The notes under the pieces were generated by a model that was given only the letters and a program-made list of their open reading frames with translations, ran no database searches and had not been told where the DNA came from. From Bosea sp. (in: a-proteobacteria) (GTDB taxonomy: Bacteria > Pseudomonadota > Alphaproteobacteria > Rhizobiales > Beijerinckiaceae), in the NCBI GenBank assembly GCA_023910605.1, contig JAAVVV010000001.1:1602698-1666697 (forward strand): a stretch of DNA of 64,000 nt. Reading direction: 5' to 3'. How positions within the stretch are numbered: position 1 is the first letter of the stretch; each line of letters starts with the position of its first letter. A program made the position numbers and the translations under genes. Positions 36,555-46,092 of this stretch are shown here, piece by piece.

Positions 36555-37934
36555 ATGCGCTTGCCCGGCAGCCTCGCCAAATCATCGCTATCGGGCCGGC
36601 TCATCAGCCTGGCGGCCCTGTGGTCGTTCATCATCCTCCTCGTCGCGGGCCTCATCCTGTCGACGCTGCAGCGCCAGGTCACCGAGCGCGGCTTCGACGA
36701 GCGCCTCGGCGTCTATGTCAAGGAGATCGTGGCCGACCTCGCCGCGCCCATAGACAATGACCGTCGCCAGATCGGGGATCTGGGCGAGCCGCGCTTCGAC
36801 CTGCCCATGTCGGGCTGGTACTGGCAGGTGATGCGCACCGATGGCGATCGGCCCGTCATCCGCGCATCCCGTTCGCTGGTGGGCGGGCAACTGCCCAAGC
36901 TCGAGGATCTCGGCGCCGAGGTCGCCCGCGGCGCGCGGCAGGGCTACATCATCGGGCCTGACGAGCGCCGCCTGCGGCAGTTCGAGCGCAGCATCGATGC
37001 CGGCGAGGATGGCCGCTACATCATCGCCGTGGCGGCGCCCGCCGATGAGTTCGTCGATGACATCCGGGATTTCCGCATCGCGCTGAGCATCACCTTCGGC
37101 CTGCTGTTCATGGCGCTCATCGCCTCCACCCTGTTCCAGGTCAGGCTTGGCCTCGCGCCGCTGGCGCGGCTGCGCCAGTCGGTGGGGGAGGTGAGGACCG
37201 GCGCCGCCAGCCGCATCGACGGGGCCTACCCCCCTGACATCCAGCCGCTGGCAGGTGAGCTCAATCAGCTGATCGAGTCCAACCGCGAGATTCTCGACCG
37301 CGCCCGCACCCATGTCGGCAATCTTGCCCATGCGCTGAAGACGCCGCTGAGCGTCATCGTCAACGAGGCTGATTCGCACCCCGGCGTGCTTGCGGCGAAG
37401 GTCAGCGAACAGGCGATGCTTATGCGCGACCAGGTGAGCTATTATCTCGATCGCGCCCGCGCCGCGGCCCTCTCGGGCGTGCTGGGCGGCGACTGCGACG
37501 TGACGCCGCCGGTGGATGCGCTGATCCGCACCTTCGAGAAGATCTACCGGCACAAGGGCGTGACCGTGACCATCCATGTCGAGCGAGCCCTGCGCTTCCG
37601 GGGCGAGAAGCAGGATCTTGAGGAGATGCTGGGCAACCTGCTGGACAACGCCTTCAAGTGGGCCGACGACGAGGTGTCGCTGTCGGTGGAGCGTGTCGTG
37701 GGCGCAGGGCGCGGCATGCTCCGCTTTATGGTCGAGGATAACGGCCCCGGCCTCACCGAAAGCGAGCGCATCGATGTCTTGAAGCGCGGCCGTCGCCTTG
37801 ATGAATCCATGCCCGGCTCGGGGCTTGGCCTGTCCATCGTGGTGGATCTGGCCAAGCTCTACACGGGCAATCTCACGCTCGAGGAGGCGCCAAGCGGCGG
37901 CTTGCGTTGCGTGCTGTTGCTGCCGGCCGTTTGA
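36555..37934 (+). CDS. Sensor histidine kinase, FeuQ-like (PhoQ type)
   Basis: Two membrane helices (ALWSFIILLVAGLILSTL near the N-terminus and LSITFGLLFMALIASTLF near residue 190) flank a roughly 140-aa periplasmic sensor. H-box NLAHALKTPLSVIVNEADSH carries the phospho-His; ATPase boxes are EEMLGNLLDNAFKWADDE (N), MVEDNGPGLTES (G1) and MPGSGLGLSIVVDLAKLY (G2). ATG at 36555 chosen for spacing from GAGG; GTG at 36549 is an alternative. Partner of the preceding response regulator. Confidence 0.93.
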   Translation: MRLPGSLAKSSLSGRLISLAALWSFIILLVAGLILSTLQRQVTERGFDERLGVYVKEIVADLAAPIDNDRRQIGDLGEPRFDLPMSGWYWQVMRTDGDRPVIRASRSLVGGQLPKLEDLGAEVARGARQGYIIGPDERRLRQFERSIDAGEDGRYIIAVAAPADEFVDDIRDFRIALSITFGLLFMALIASTLFQVRLGLAPLARLRQSVGEVRTGAASRIDGAYPPDIQPLAGELNQLIESNREILDRARTHVGNLAHALKTPLSVIVNEADSHPGVLAAKVSEQAMLMRDQVSYYLDRARAAALSGVLGGDCDVTPPVDALIRTFEKIYRHKGVTVTIHVERALRFRGEKQDLEEMLGNLLDNAFKWADDEVSLSVERVVGAGRGMLRFMVEDNGPGLTESERIDVLKRGRRLDESMPGSGLGLSIVVDLAKLYTGNLTLEEAPSGGLRCVLLLPAV

Positions 37935-37991
37935 ACTGCCGCGCCACTCGTGCAACGGTATCAGATCATTGTTGTTTCTCCGGACTTCCCG

Positions 37992-38384
37992 ATGCGTCTT
38001 TCCATCCTTGCCGTCTGCCTTGCCGTCTGTGCAGCGCTGGCTGGCTGCATGCCGGCCGCCGCTCCCGTCGCCTCGGCGCCGACCGCTCCCGCCGGCCCGC
38101 CCCCTGTCACGGGCTGGCTCGCCGGCCCTGTGGGCCAACTGCTCGACGCGCCGGATCGCGAGCGTGCCTTCGCAGCCCAGCTCAGCGCCGCCGAGACGGG
38201 CCAGCGCGCCTCATGGCGCAGCGCGAGAGGCCATTTCGGCTTCGTCGAGCCGGGCCCGGAGAAGCAGGGAGCCAGCGGGCCGTGCCGCAGCTTCAGCCAC
38301 GCGATCTACATCGACGGCCGCGCCCAGCGCGGCGAGGGTTCGGCCTGCCGCACGTCCAGCGGCGCCTGGATGTTGGCGGATTGA
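37992..38384 (+). CDS. Lipoprotein with 17-kDa surface-antigen-like domain
   Basis: Signal peptide and lipobox (CLAVCAALAGCMPAAAP), a Pro/Ala-rich linker, and a C-terminal domain containing TGQRASWRSARGHFGFVEPG and GPCRSFSHAIYIDGRAQRGE, which resembles the rickettsial 17-kDa surface antigen fold of small outer-membrane lipoproteins. 130 aa from the ATG at 37992. Lies between the FeuQ-like kinase and ccmI, possibly a target of that system. Confidence 0.8.
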   Translation: MRLSILAVCLAVCAALAGCMPAAAPVASAPTAPAGPPPVTGWLAGPVGQLLDAPDRERAFAAQLSAAETGQRASWRSARGHFGFVEPGPEKQGASGPCRSFSHAIYIDGRAQRGEGSACRTSSGAWMLAD

Positions 38385-38473
38385 TTGCGATCATGGCGTC
38401 AGGGAGCCGCGCGTGACGGTTTGTCGCCAGCGCAGATGATGAAGCGCCGGCTGTTTCAAGGTAGAGACGACGC

Positions 38474-39589
38474 ATGCTGATCTGGATCATCATCGCCGGG
38501 ATTACAGGCGCTGCGGTCATCGCGGCGATGATGCCGCTCGCACGCCGCTCCGCCCGCCCCATCGGGGCTGCCGACGCTCATGCCATGTACGAGGCGCAGA
38601 TGGGCGACATCGCCCGTGACCTCGATCGCGGGCTGATCTCCGAGGCCGACGCCGAGCTGGCGAGGGCCGAGGTCGCCCGGCGCCTCATCCGCGCCGAGTC
38701 TGAAACCGACGCTGTGGCCAGCGCGGTAAGCGAGGTCACCTATCGCCGCCGCCGCGCCGCTTCGGCCATCATCCTCTCCACCATTCCGCTTGTGGCGTTG
38801 TCGCTCTATGGCGTGAAGGGCTCGCCGCATCTGGAAGCGCGGCCCCTCGCGGCGCGCCTGTCCACCGATCCGGGCCAGATGGACCTCGCCGTGGCCCTGA
38901 CGCGCGTCGAGAACCATCTGCAACTCAATCCGACCGATGGCCGGGGATGGGAGATCCTCGCGCCGATTTACCTCCGCGCCGGCCGCTATGACGACGCCGC
39001 GCGTGCATACGCCAACGCCGCCATCCACCTCGGCCCCACCATGGAGCGCATGGTCGACGTGGGCGAGGCCCGCGCGCTGGCGGCCGGGGGCGTGGTGACC
39101 GCCGATGCACGCGCCGCCTTCGAGGAGGCCCGCAAGCTCGCGCCGCTCAATCCCAAGGGGCGCTTCTATCTCGCCATCGCGCGCGAGCAGGACGGCGACA
39201 AGGCCGACGCCATCGCCGATCTCAAGGCATTGCTGGCCACCGCGCCGCCTGGCGCCGACTGGGCCGGCGTCGTCAACGAGCGCATCGCCCGCATGGAGGG
39301 CGCGCCAGCCGTGCCCGCCGGCGGCGAAAGCATAGCGGCGCTGGCTCCGGCCGAGCGCGCCGCCGCCATCCGCGGCATGGTGGAAGGCCTTGCCACGCGC
39401 CTCGCCGCGCAGGGCGGCTCTGCCGAGGAATGGTCGCGCCTGATCCGGGCGCGTGCCGTTATGGGCGAGCGGCCTCTGGCCGAGGCAGCCCTCGCAAGGG
39501 CGCGCGCCGCCCTGGGCTCCGATCCAGCCGGCCTCGCCGCCGTGGAGGCCGCCGCCCGCGAGAGCGGCCTGTCGCCGCCGCCGCAATGA
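38474..39589 (+). CDS. ccmI: Cytochrome c biogenesis protein CcmI (CycH)
   Basis: Apocytochrome c chaperone of the System I haem-ligation complex. N-terminal membrane anchors ([39 protein letters not shown]) enclose the leucine-zipper-like cytoplasmic loop [20 protein letters not shown]; the periplasmic TPR region follows ([20 protein letters not shown]). 371 aa, normal. First gene of the ccmIEFH cluster. Confidence 0.95.
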   Translation: MLIWIIIAGITGAAVIAAMMPLARRSARPIGAADAHAMYEAQMGDIARDLDRGLISEADAELARAEVARRLIRAESETDAVASAVSEVTYRRRRAASAIILSTIPLVALSLYGVKGSPHLEARPLAARLSTDPGQMDLAVALTRVENHLQLNPTDGRGWEILAPIYLRAGRYDDAARAYANAAIHLGPTMERMVDVGEARALAAGGVVTADARAAFEEARKLAPLNPKGRFYLAIAREQDGDKADAIADLKALLATAPPGADWAGVVNERIARMEGAPAVPAGGESIAALAPAERAAAIRGMVEGLATRLAAQGGSAEEWSRLIRARAVMGERPLAEAALARARAALGSDPAGLAAVEAAARESGLSPPPQ

Positions 39590-39614
39590 GAGCGCTCCCG
39601 ATGAGAGACCGAGC

Positions 39615-40064
39615 ATGACCCGCAAGCAGCGCAGGCTCACCATCATCGCATCCTGTGGCGCCGTGCTGGCGCTGGCGGCCGGGCTCGTGCTCTTCGCCAT
39701 GCGCGACAACATCGTGTTCTTCCACGGGCCCACCGATGTGCTGGATAAGGCCGTGTCGCCGGGAACCCGCTTCCGCCTGGGTGGGCTGGTCAAGGAAGGC
39801 TCTGTGCTGCGCGAGGGCCAGACCATCTCCTTCAATGTCACTGACCGCAACCGTGAGGTGCGCGTCACCTACACCGGCATCCTGCCCGATCTGTTCCGCG
39901 AGGGGCAGGGCGTCGTGACCGAGGGCGTGCTGCAGGCAGGCGGCCTGTTCAAGGCCGACAGCGTGCTGGCCCGCCACGATGAAAACTACATGCCGCGGGA
40001 GGTCGCCGACTCGCTGAAGAAGCAGGGTCACTGGCAGCCGCCGGCAGCGAAACCGCAGTCCTGA
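39615..40064 (+). CDS. ccmE: Cytochrome c maturation protein CcmE (CycJ), haem chaperone
   Basis: Periplasmic haem chaperone anchored by one N-terminal helix ([20 protein letters not shown]). The OB-fold includes [20 protein letters not shown] and [17 protein letters not shown]. Covalent haem is bound by the His in [12 protein letters not shown], followed by the conserved Tyr. 149 aa from the ATG at 39615. Between ccmI and ccmF as in other alphaproteobacteria. Confidence 0.96.
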   Translation: MTRKQRRLTIIASCGAVLALAAGLVLFAMRDNIVFFHGPTDVLDKAVSPGTRFRLGGLVKEGSVLREGQTISFNVTDRNREVRVTYTGILPDLFREGQGVVTEGVLQAGGLFKADSVLARHDENYMPREVADSLKKQGHWQPPAAKPQS

Positions 40065-40076
40065 GGCGCACGCACG

Positions 40077-42086
40077 ATGCTTGTCGAGATCGCCCATTTC
40101 ACACTGGCCATGGCGCTGGCGTTGTCGCTCGTGCAGATGGTGATCCCCATCTGGGGCGTGCGCCACAATGACATGGCGCTGGCGCGGGTCGGGGAGCCGG
40201 CCGCGATCGGGGTGTTCGTCCTGCTCCTCTTCGCCTTCGGCGTGCTGATGCATGCCTATGCGGTCTCGGACTTCTCCGTCCAGAACGTGGCGGAGAACTC
40301 ACACTCGGCCAAGCCATTCATCTACAAGCTGACCGGCACCTGGGGCAATCACGAGGGCTCCATGCTGCTCTGGGTGCTGATCATGTCGCTGTTCGGCGCT
40401 CTGGTGGCCATCGCCCGCAAGTCCCTGCCGGAGCGGCTACGCGCTGGCACGCTTGCCGCGCAGGCTTCGGTCACGGTCGCTTTCCTTCTCTTCATCCTGT
40501 TGACGTCGAACCCCTTCAACAGGCTCGATCCCGCTCCCCCGGAGGGCAATGACCTCAACCCCCTCCTGCAGGATCTCGGTCTCGCGATCCACCCGCCGCT
40601 GCTCTACATTGGCTATGTCGGCTTCTCCATCACCTATGCCTTCGCAATCGCGGCGCTGATCGACGGGCGCATCGACGCGGTCTGGGCGCGCGCTGTCCGT
40701 CCATGGACGCTTGCAGCCTGGCTCTTCCTCACGCTCGGCATCTCCATGGGCTCCTACTGGGCCTATTACGAGCTGGGCTGGGGCGGCTGGTGGTTCTGGG
40801 ATCCGGTCGAGAACGCCTCCCTCATGCCCTGGCTGGCAGGCACAGCGCTGATCCATTCCACCATCGTGATGGAGAAGCGCGACTCGCTGAAGGTCTGGAC
40901 CATCCTGCTGGCGATCCTGACCTTCTCGCTGTCGCTGCTCGGCACCTTCCTCGTGCGTTCGGGCGTGCTCACTTCGGTGCACACCTTCGCCACAGACCCC
41001 TCGCGTGGGCTGTTCATCCTCATCATCCTGATGATCTTCATCGGCGGCTCGCTGGCGCTCTTCGCCTGGCGTGCGCCGCTTCTGAAGCAGGGCGGGTTGT
41101 TCGCCCCCGTCAGCCGCGAGGGCGCGCTCGTCGTCAACAACCTGTTCCTGGCGGCCGCTTGCGGCGCCGTCTTCATCGGCACGCTCTATCCTCTGGCGCT
41201 CGAGGGCCTCACCGGGGCCAAGATCTCGGTTGGCCCGCCCTTCTTCAACGCCACATTCCTGCCGCTTCTCGTGCCGCTGCTGCTCCTGCTGCCTTTCGGC
41301 CAGTCCATGGCCTGGAAGCGCGGCGACCTGCTCGGCACGGCGCAGCGCCTCGCCACATCCATCATCATCGGCGTGGTGATGACGGTCATGGTCTTCGCCG
41401 CCACCTATGGCGGGCCCGTGGCTGCACCGCTCGGGATCGGCCTCGGGGTCTTTCTTGTGACGAGCGCGATCTGGGATCTGGGCGAGCGCGTCATCGGCCG
41501 CGCCTCGGGCGCCAGGGCCATCTGGTCGCGCGCCGTGGGACTGCCGCGTTCCGCCTATGGCTCGGCCATGGCCCATGCAGGCGTCGGCGTCACCGTCATC
41601 GGCATCGCCGCGACGGCCTGGGCCACCGAGGACATCGCCATCATGAAGCCGGGCGACCGACTGGCCAATGGCAACACCGCCATCATCCTGCAGCAGACCT
41701 TCCCGCGCACCGGCGCCAACTTCCGCGAGCTGGTGGGACGCTTCACCGTGGAGATCAACGGCCAGCCGCACGGCGTTGTCGAATCAACCAAGCGCACCTT
41801 CATCACGCGCAACAACATGCAGACCACCGAGGCTGGCATCCGCACCTTCGGCGTCAGCCAGGTCTATGTCAGTCTTGGCGAGGTCCAGCCTGACGGTTCG
41901 GTGGGCGTAAGGCTCTATCTCAAGCCCTTCATGCTTCTGATCTGGATCGGCTCCATCATCATGGCGCTGGGCGGCGTGATCTCCATGACTGACCGGCGCT
42001 TCCGCGTTGCCGCCCCGGCCAAGGCGCGCAGTCCCCGGCCGGGGGCCGGCTCGCGCGGCGGCCCTGCGCCACAACCTGCGGAGTGA
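40077..42086 (+). CDS. ccmF: Haem lyase subunit CcmF (CycK)
   Basis: Multi-spanning membrane protein that attaches haem to apocytochrome c with CcmH/CcmI. The WWD domain is intact (ELGWGGWWFWDPVENASLMP), preceded by NLTPLLQD-type segment NDLNPLLQDLGLAIHPPLLY with its haem-ligand His. 669 aa is the expected size. Twelve bases after ccmE. Confidence 0.97.
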   Translation: MLVEIAHFTLAMALALSLVQMVIPIWGVRHNDMALARVGEPAAIGVFVLLLFAFGVLMHAYAVSDFSVQNVAENSHSAKPFIYKLTGTWGNHEGSMLLWVLIMSLFGALVAIARKSLPERLRAGTLAAQASVTVAFLLFILLTSNPFNRLDPAPPEGNDLNPLLQDLGLAIHPPLLYIGYVGFSITYAFAIAALIDGRIDAVWARAVRPWTLAAWLFLTLGISMGSYWAYYELGWGGWWFWDPVENASLMPWLAGTALIHSTIVMEKRDSLKVWTILLAILTFSLSLLGTFLVRSGVLTSVHTFATDPSRGLFILIILMIFIGGSLALFAWRAPLLKQGGLFAPVSREGALVVNNLFLAAACGAVFIGTLYPLALEGLTGAKISVGPPFFNATFLPLLVPLLLLLPFGQSMAWKRGDLLGTAQRLATSIIIGVVMTVMVFAATYGGPVAAPLGIGLGVFLVTSAIWDLGERVIGRASGARAIWSRAVGLPRSAYGSAMAHAGVGVTVIGIAATAWATEDIAIMKPGDRLANGNTAIILQQTFPRTGANFRELVGRFTVEINGQPHGVVESTKRTFITRNNMQTTEAGIRTFGVSQVYVSLGEVQPDGSVGVRLYLKPFMLLIWIGSIIMALGGVISMTDRRFRVAAPAKARSPRPGAGSRGGPAPQPAE

Positions 42087-42091
42087 GGCCC

Positions 42092-42544
42092 ATGCTGCGC
42101 ATCCTCGCACTGGTCGGACTCATGTTGGCCAGCCTGCCAGCCGCAGCGGTGACGCCGCAGGAAAGGCTCGCCGATCCGGCGCTGGAGCAGCGCGCGCGGC
42201 AGGTTTCGGCCGGCCTTCGCTGCCTCGTCTGCCAGAACCAGTCCATCGACGACTCGGAAGCGCCGCTCGCGCGCGATCTGCGCGTCCTCGTGCGCGACCG
42301 CATCAAGGCGGGAGACAGCAACACCGAGGTCACGAGCTTCGTCGTGGCGCGTTACGGCGAATATGTGCTGTTGCGTCCGCCCTTCGGCCTGCACACCGCG
42401 CTCCTCTGGGCAGGGCCGGCCCTGCTGTTCATGGCCGGCGCCTTCGGGCTCTGGCGGATGCGCCGTCGCCACACCGGCCATGTCGGCGATGCGTTGAGCG
42501 ACGCCGAGCGGCTGGAGCTGGCACGCATCCTGGAGAAGCGCTGA
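42092..42544 (+). CDS. ccmH: Cytochrome c maturation protein CcmH (CycL)
   Basis: Periplasmic thiol-disulfide protein that reduces apocytochrome c. Signal peptide (ILALVGLMLASLPAAA), active site LRCLVCQNQSIDDSEAPLAR (L-R-C-x-x-C-Q) and C-terminal membrane helix (ALLWAGPALLFMAGAFGLWR). 150 aa from ATG 42092, with GAGTGAGG upstream; a GTG at 42083 overlaps ccmF. Last gene of the ccm set. Confidence 0.95.
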   Translation: MLRILALVGLMLASLPAAAVTPQERLADPALEQRARQVSAGLRCLVCQNQSIDDSEAPLARDLRVLVRDRIKAGDSNTEVTSFVVARYGEYVLLRPPFGLHTALLWAGPALLFMAGAFGLWRMRRRHTGHVGDALSDAERLELARILEKR

Positions 42545-42685
42545 CTTCGGCGCTTGCCGGGCGACGGCTGGTCCGTCGTAAACCTTACCAAGTTTTCATC
42601 CATGCCTCATCGCGGCGTAAGCTTCGGCTGGTCATTCTCTGGTCCGATCCTGGCGAATTGCCGCCAAGAATGCTGGAGATTGTCT

Positions 42686-43855
42686 ATGACGCATGCTGTT
42701 TCCCCGTCCCCCCTGCGCCGCGCGGCTCTGCTTGCCGGAGCGGCCGCGCTGTCGGTCGGCCTCGTCGCGGGCCTGGGCGCCACGGTCAGCCCCGGCCCTG
42801 GCCCGGCTGCAGCGCAGGCCGTGCGCCAGTTCGCAGGCCCGCCCTCCTTCGCCGATGTCGTGGATCACGTGAAGGGCTCGGTCGTGTCCGTCCGCGTCAA
42901 GGCCCGTGCCGAGGCCATGTCCGGCCGCGAGGCCCTGCCCGAGGGCCTGCCGCCCGGCATGGAGCGCTTCTTCCGTGACTTCGAGGGGGGCGCTCGCAAT
43001 CGCGGCGGCGCCCAGCCCGGCCGCCCCGTGCAAATGTCGCAAGGCTCGGGTTTCTTCATCTCCGCCGATGGCTTCGTCGTGACCAATCATCATGTCGTCG
43101 CCAACGCTGTCGAGGTCCAGCTCGTGCTGGATGACGGACGCACGGTCGAGGCCCGTGTGGTGGGCACTGATCCGCGCACTGATCTTGCGCTGCTGAAGGT
43201 GAGCGAGGGCGGATCCTTCCCCTTCGTTCGCCTCGCCTCGGCTCAGCCGCGCATCGGTGACTGGGTGATCGCCGTGGGCAATCCCTTCGGCCTTGGCGGA
43301 ACGGTCACGGCCGGCATCCTGTCGGCCCGCAACCGCGATCTCGGCGCAGGCCCTTATGATGACTATCTCCAGATCGACGCTGCCGTGAATCGGGGCAATT
43401 CGGGCGGGCCCACCTTCAACGCCGCCGGCGAGGTGATCGGCGTCAACACAGCCATCGTGTCGCCCTCGGGCGGCAATGTCGGCATCGCCTTCGCCGTGCC
43501 CGCCAGCACTGTGGAGAAGGTCATCAGTGACCTGCGCGAGAAGGGCAGCGTCTCCCGCGGCTTCATCGGCGTGCAGATCCAGCCCGTCACCGCCGAGATC
43601 GCCGATGCGATCGGTCTGCGGCAGGCATCGGGCGCGCTCGTGGCGGACGCGACCGGGGATGGTCCGGCCTCGCGCGCCGGCATTCGCCGGGGCGACACCA
43701 TCACCGCCATCGACGGCAGGCCGGTGAAGGATGCGCGCGACCTCACCCGCCGCATCGCGGAGGTGAAGCCGGGCGACAGCGTCAAGGTCACGATCTGGCG
43801 CGAGGGCCGGGAGCGTTCGATCTCCCTGCAGGTGGGGCGCCAGCCAGCGGCCTGA
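42686..43855 (+). CDS. DegP/HtrA-family periplasmic serine protease (single PDZ)
   Basis: Envelope quality-control protease. Signal peptide (LLAGAAALSVGLVAGLGAT), triad residues in FVVTNHHVVANAVE (His), GTDPRTDLALLKVSEG (Asp) and AVNRGNSGGPTFNAAG (Ser), then a PDZ domain (SRAGIRRGDTITAIDGRPVK). At 389 aa it carries one clear PDZ domain instead of the two of DegP, making it DegS/DegQ-short-like. ATG at 42686 is preceded by GGAG; the longer frame to 42554 is spurious. Synteny matches rhizobial degP1 after cycL. Confidence 0.93.
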   Translation: MTHAVSPSPLRRAALLAGAAALSVGLVAGLGATVSPGPGPAAAQAVRQFAGPPSFADVVDHVKGSVVSVRVKARAEAMSGREALPEGLPPGMERFFRDFEGGARNRGGAQPGRPVQMSQGSGFFISADGFVVTNHHVVANAVEVQLVLDDGRTVEARVVGTDPRTDLALLKVSEGGSFPFVRLASAQPRIGDWVIAVGNPFGLGGTVTAGILSARNRDLGAGPYDDYLQIDAAVNRGNSGGPTFNAAGEVIGVNTAIVSPSGGNVGIAFAVPASTVEKVISDLREKGSVSRGFIGVQIQPVTAEIADAIGLRQASGALVADATGDGPASRAGIRRGDTITAIDGRPVKDARDLTRRIAEVKPGDSVKVTIWREGRERSISLQVGRQPAA

Positions 43856-43939
43856 TGCACCGGCCGCCCTGGCCCTGTCGGTCTTCTTCCCCGGCGGCCG
43901 GGTGCGCACACCCGGCCGCGATTATGGTAGTGAAGCCCC

Positions 43940-44632
43940 ATGCGTCTGCTGATTGTCGAAGACGATTCGGACTCCGCCGCCTATCTCGTGAAGGCCTTTC
44001 GCGAGGAGGGGCATGTCGCCGACCACGCCGCCGACGGCCTGACCGGCTACGCCATGGCGGAAGGCGGGGGCTATGACGTGCTGGTGGTCGACCGGATGCT
44101 GCCGCGCATGGATGGGCTTTCTCTGATCCGGGCCCTGCGCGAGCAGAAGGACGCGACGCCCGTGCTGATCCTGTCCGCGCTCGGCCAGGTCGATGACCGG
44201 GTGAAGGGTCTGCGGGCCGGAGGCGATGACTATCTCCCCAAACCCTATGCCTTCTCGGAGCTGCTGGCTCGCGTCGAGGTGCTGTCGCGCCGCCGTGCCG
44301 CCTCCGCCTCCGCCGAGCCCACTGTCTACCGCGTCGCCGATCTCGAGATGGACCGGCTCACCCGCCGCGTCGTTCGCGCCGGCGAGGAGATAGCGCTTCA
44401 GCCGCGCGAGTTCCGCCTGCTGGAATATCTCATGCGAAACGCGGGCCAGGTCGTGACGCGGACCATGCTGCTGGAGAATGTCTGGGATTATCATTTCGAT
44501 CCGCAGACCAATGTCATCGATGTGCATGTCTCACGCCTTCGCGCCAAGATCGACAAGGGCCGCAGCGCGGCCGGTCCCTTGCTGCACACCGTCCGCGGCG
44601 CCGGTTACTGCCTGCGCGCGGAGGCGAGGTGA
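43940..44632 (+). CDS. OmpR-family response regulator
   Basis: 230 aa. Receiver: LLIVEDDSDSAAYLVKAF, phospho-Asp in VLVVDRMLPRMDGLSLI, Lys in DDYLPKPYAFSELLARVEVL. Winged helix: ALQPREFRLLEYLMRNAGQV and DVHVSRLRAKIDKGRSAAGP. The stop overlaps the GTG start of the next kinase gene, so they form a coupled pair. Signal and regulon unknown; gene order downstream of degP is shared with other Rhizobiales. Confidence 0.93.
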   Translation: MRLLIVEDDSDSAAYLVKAFREEGHVADHAADGLTGYAMAEGGGYDVLVVDRMLPRMDGLSLIRALREQKDATPVLILSALGQVDDRVKGLRAGGDDYLPKPYAFSELLARVEVLSRRRAASASAEPTVYRVADLEMDRLTRRVVRAGEEIALQPREFRLLEYLMRNAGQVVTRTMLLENVWDYHFDPQTNVIDVHVSRLRAKIDKGRSAAGPLLHTVRGAGYCLRAEAR

Positions 44633-46092
44633 GCGCCCCTGAGGCGGCCTCGCCGGCGTCGGATGCCGCGCCAGGCCGGCCGGGCCTCGCCCGCTCCCGC
44701 CTGTTCCGCTCGACGGCCTTCCGCCTGACGCTGCTCTACATGGGCGTCTTCGCCATCTTCGCCGCTGCCGCGCTGGGCTATGTGGCGTGGAATGCCCGCC
44801 GCCTCATCGAGGACCAGATCCGGCAGACCATCGATGCGGAGATCACGGGCCTCTCGGAGCAGTTCCGTCAGGGCGGCGTGCGCCGGCTCATCATGGTCAT
44901 CGAACAGCGAGCCCGCGGCCCCGGCGCCTCGCTCTATCTCGTGACGACGCCCTTCGGCGAAAGGCTGGCCGGCAATGTCGAGCAGGTGCCCAAGGGCCTG
45001 CTGGACCGGCCCGGCGAAAGCGAGATCCCGTTCTCGCGCTCGGGCGACGAGGCAGGCGGGATGCGGCCCACCTTCGCCATCGTCAGGGTCTATGTGCTGC
45101 CGGGCGGCTTCAGGGTCCTGGTGGGGCGCGATGCGAGCGAACGCGACCGGCTGCGCGCGGTGGTGCGCCGCGCCGGTGGGTGGGCTCTCGCTGTCGTGCT
45201 CGTGCTCGGCCTGGTGGGCGGCTTCGTCATCGCCCGGCGCATCCTCAAGCGCGTGGACGGGATGAGCGAGATGACGGCCTCGATCATGAGCAATGACCTG
45301 AAGGATCGCCTGCCCGTGCGCGGCAATGGCGACGAGCTGGATCGGCTCGCCATCAACCTCAACGCCATGCTGGACCGGATCACCGTGCTGATGGGCGGCC
45401 TGCGGCAGGTCTCCGACAATATCGCCCATGACCTCAAGACCCCGCTGACCCGCCTGCGCAACCGCGCCGATGGGGCCCTGCGCGCCAACGCCTCGCCCGA
45501 GGACATGCGCCGCGCGCTGGAGGGCGTGACGGAGGATGCCGACAACCTGATCCGCGTCTTCAACGCGCTGCTGATGATCGCCCGCCTTGAGGCCGGCCAG
45601 GCGCGCGAAAGCATGGCGCCTTTCGATGCCAGCGCCGCCGCATCAGGTGTGACTGAGCTTTACGATGCGTTGGCCGAGGAGGCGGGGGCGGTGCTGGTCA
45701 GCGATGTCGAGGCCGGCGCCAGCGCCTTCGGCAGCCGCGAACTTGTGGGGCAGGCCCTGTCGAACATGCTCGACAATGCGCTGAAATACGGGCAGCCGGC
45801 TGATGGCTCGCCGGCCGATGTGCGCCTTTCTGTGCGCAGGGAAGGGACAAACGTCGTCTTTTCCGTTTCGGACAGGGGGCCGGGCATCGCGCCGGAGGAC
45901 AGGGCGCGCGCTCTGGAACGCTTCGGCCGGCTTGACGCCAGCCGGTCGCACCCCGGATTCGGACTTGGCCTGAGCCTTGTCAAGGCGGTCGCCAACATTC
46001 ATGACGGCACGCTGGAGCTGGGCGACAACGCGCCCGGATTGCTGGTGCGGCTCACTATCCCCGCCGCGAAACAGGCCTCGGCACATGGTTGA
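44629..46092 (+). CDS. Sensor histidine kinase (HAMP-containing)
   Basis: 487 aa with two membrane helices (FRLTLLYMGVFAIFAAAALG; GWALAVVLVLGLVGGFVIAR), a HAMP linker (RRILKRVDGMSEMTASIMSN), H-box DNIAHDLKTPLTRLRNRADG, N-box GQALSNMLDNALKYGQPADG, G1 VSDRGPGIAPEDR and G2 HPGFGLGLSLVKAVANIHDG. GTG start overlapping the response regulator. Its last codons overlap glnE by 8 bp. Confidence 0.93.
   Translation: MSAPEAASPASDAAPGRPGLARSRLFRSTAFRLTLLYMGVFAIFAAAALGYVAWNARRLIEDQIRQTIDAEITGLSEQFRQGGVRRLIMVIEQRARGPGASLYLVTTPFGERLAGNVEQVPKGLLDRPGESEIPFSRSGDEAGGMRPTFAIVRVYVLPGGFRVLVGRDASERDRLRAVVRRAGGWALAVVLVLGLVGGFVIARRILKRVDGMSEMTASIMSNDLKDRLPVRGNGDELDRLAINLNAMLDRITVLMGGLRQVSDNIAHDLKTPLTRLRNRADGALRANASPEDMRRALEGVTEDADNLIRVFNALLMIARLEAGQARESMAPFDASAAASGVTELYDALAEEAGAVLVSDVEAGASAFGSRELVGQALSNMLDNALKYGQPADGSPADVRLSVRREGTNVVFSVSDRGPGIAPEDRARALERFGRLDASRSHPGFGLGLSLVKAVANIHDGTLELGDNAPGLLVRLTIPAAKQASAHG

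Noticed and set aside
42686..43855. DegP gene as a truncated DegP because only one PDZ domain is clear
   Set aside because: The ORF is complete with triad and PDZ and good start; single-PDZ HtrA proteases are common, so no truncation is needed.
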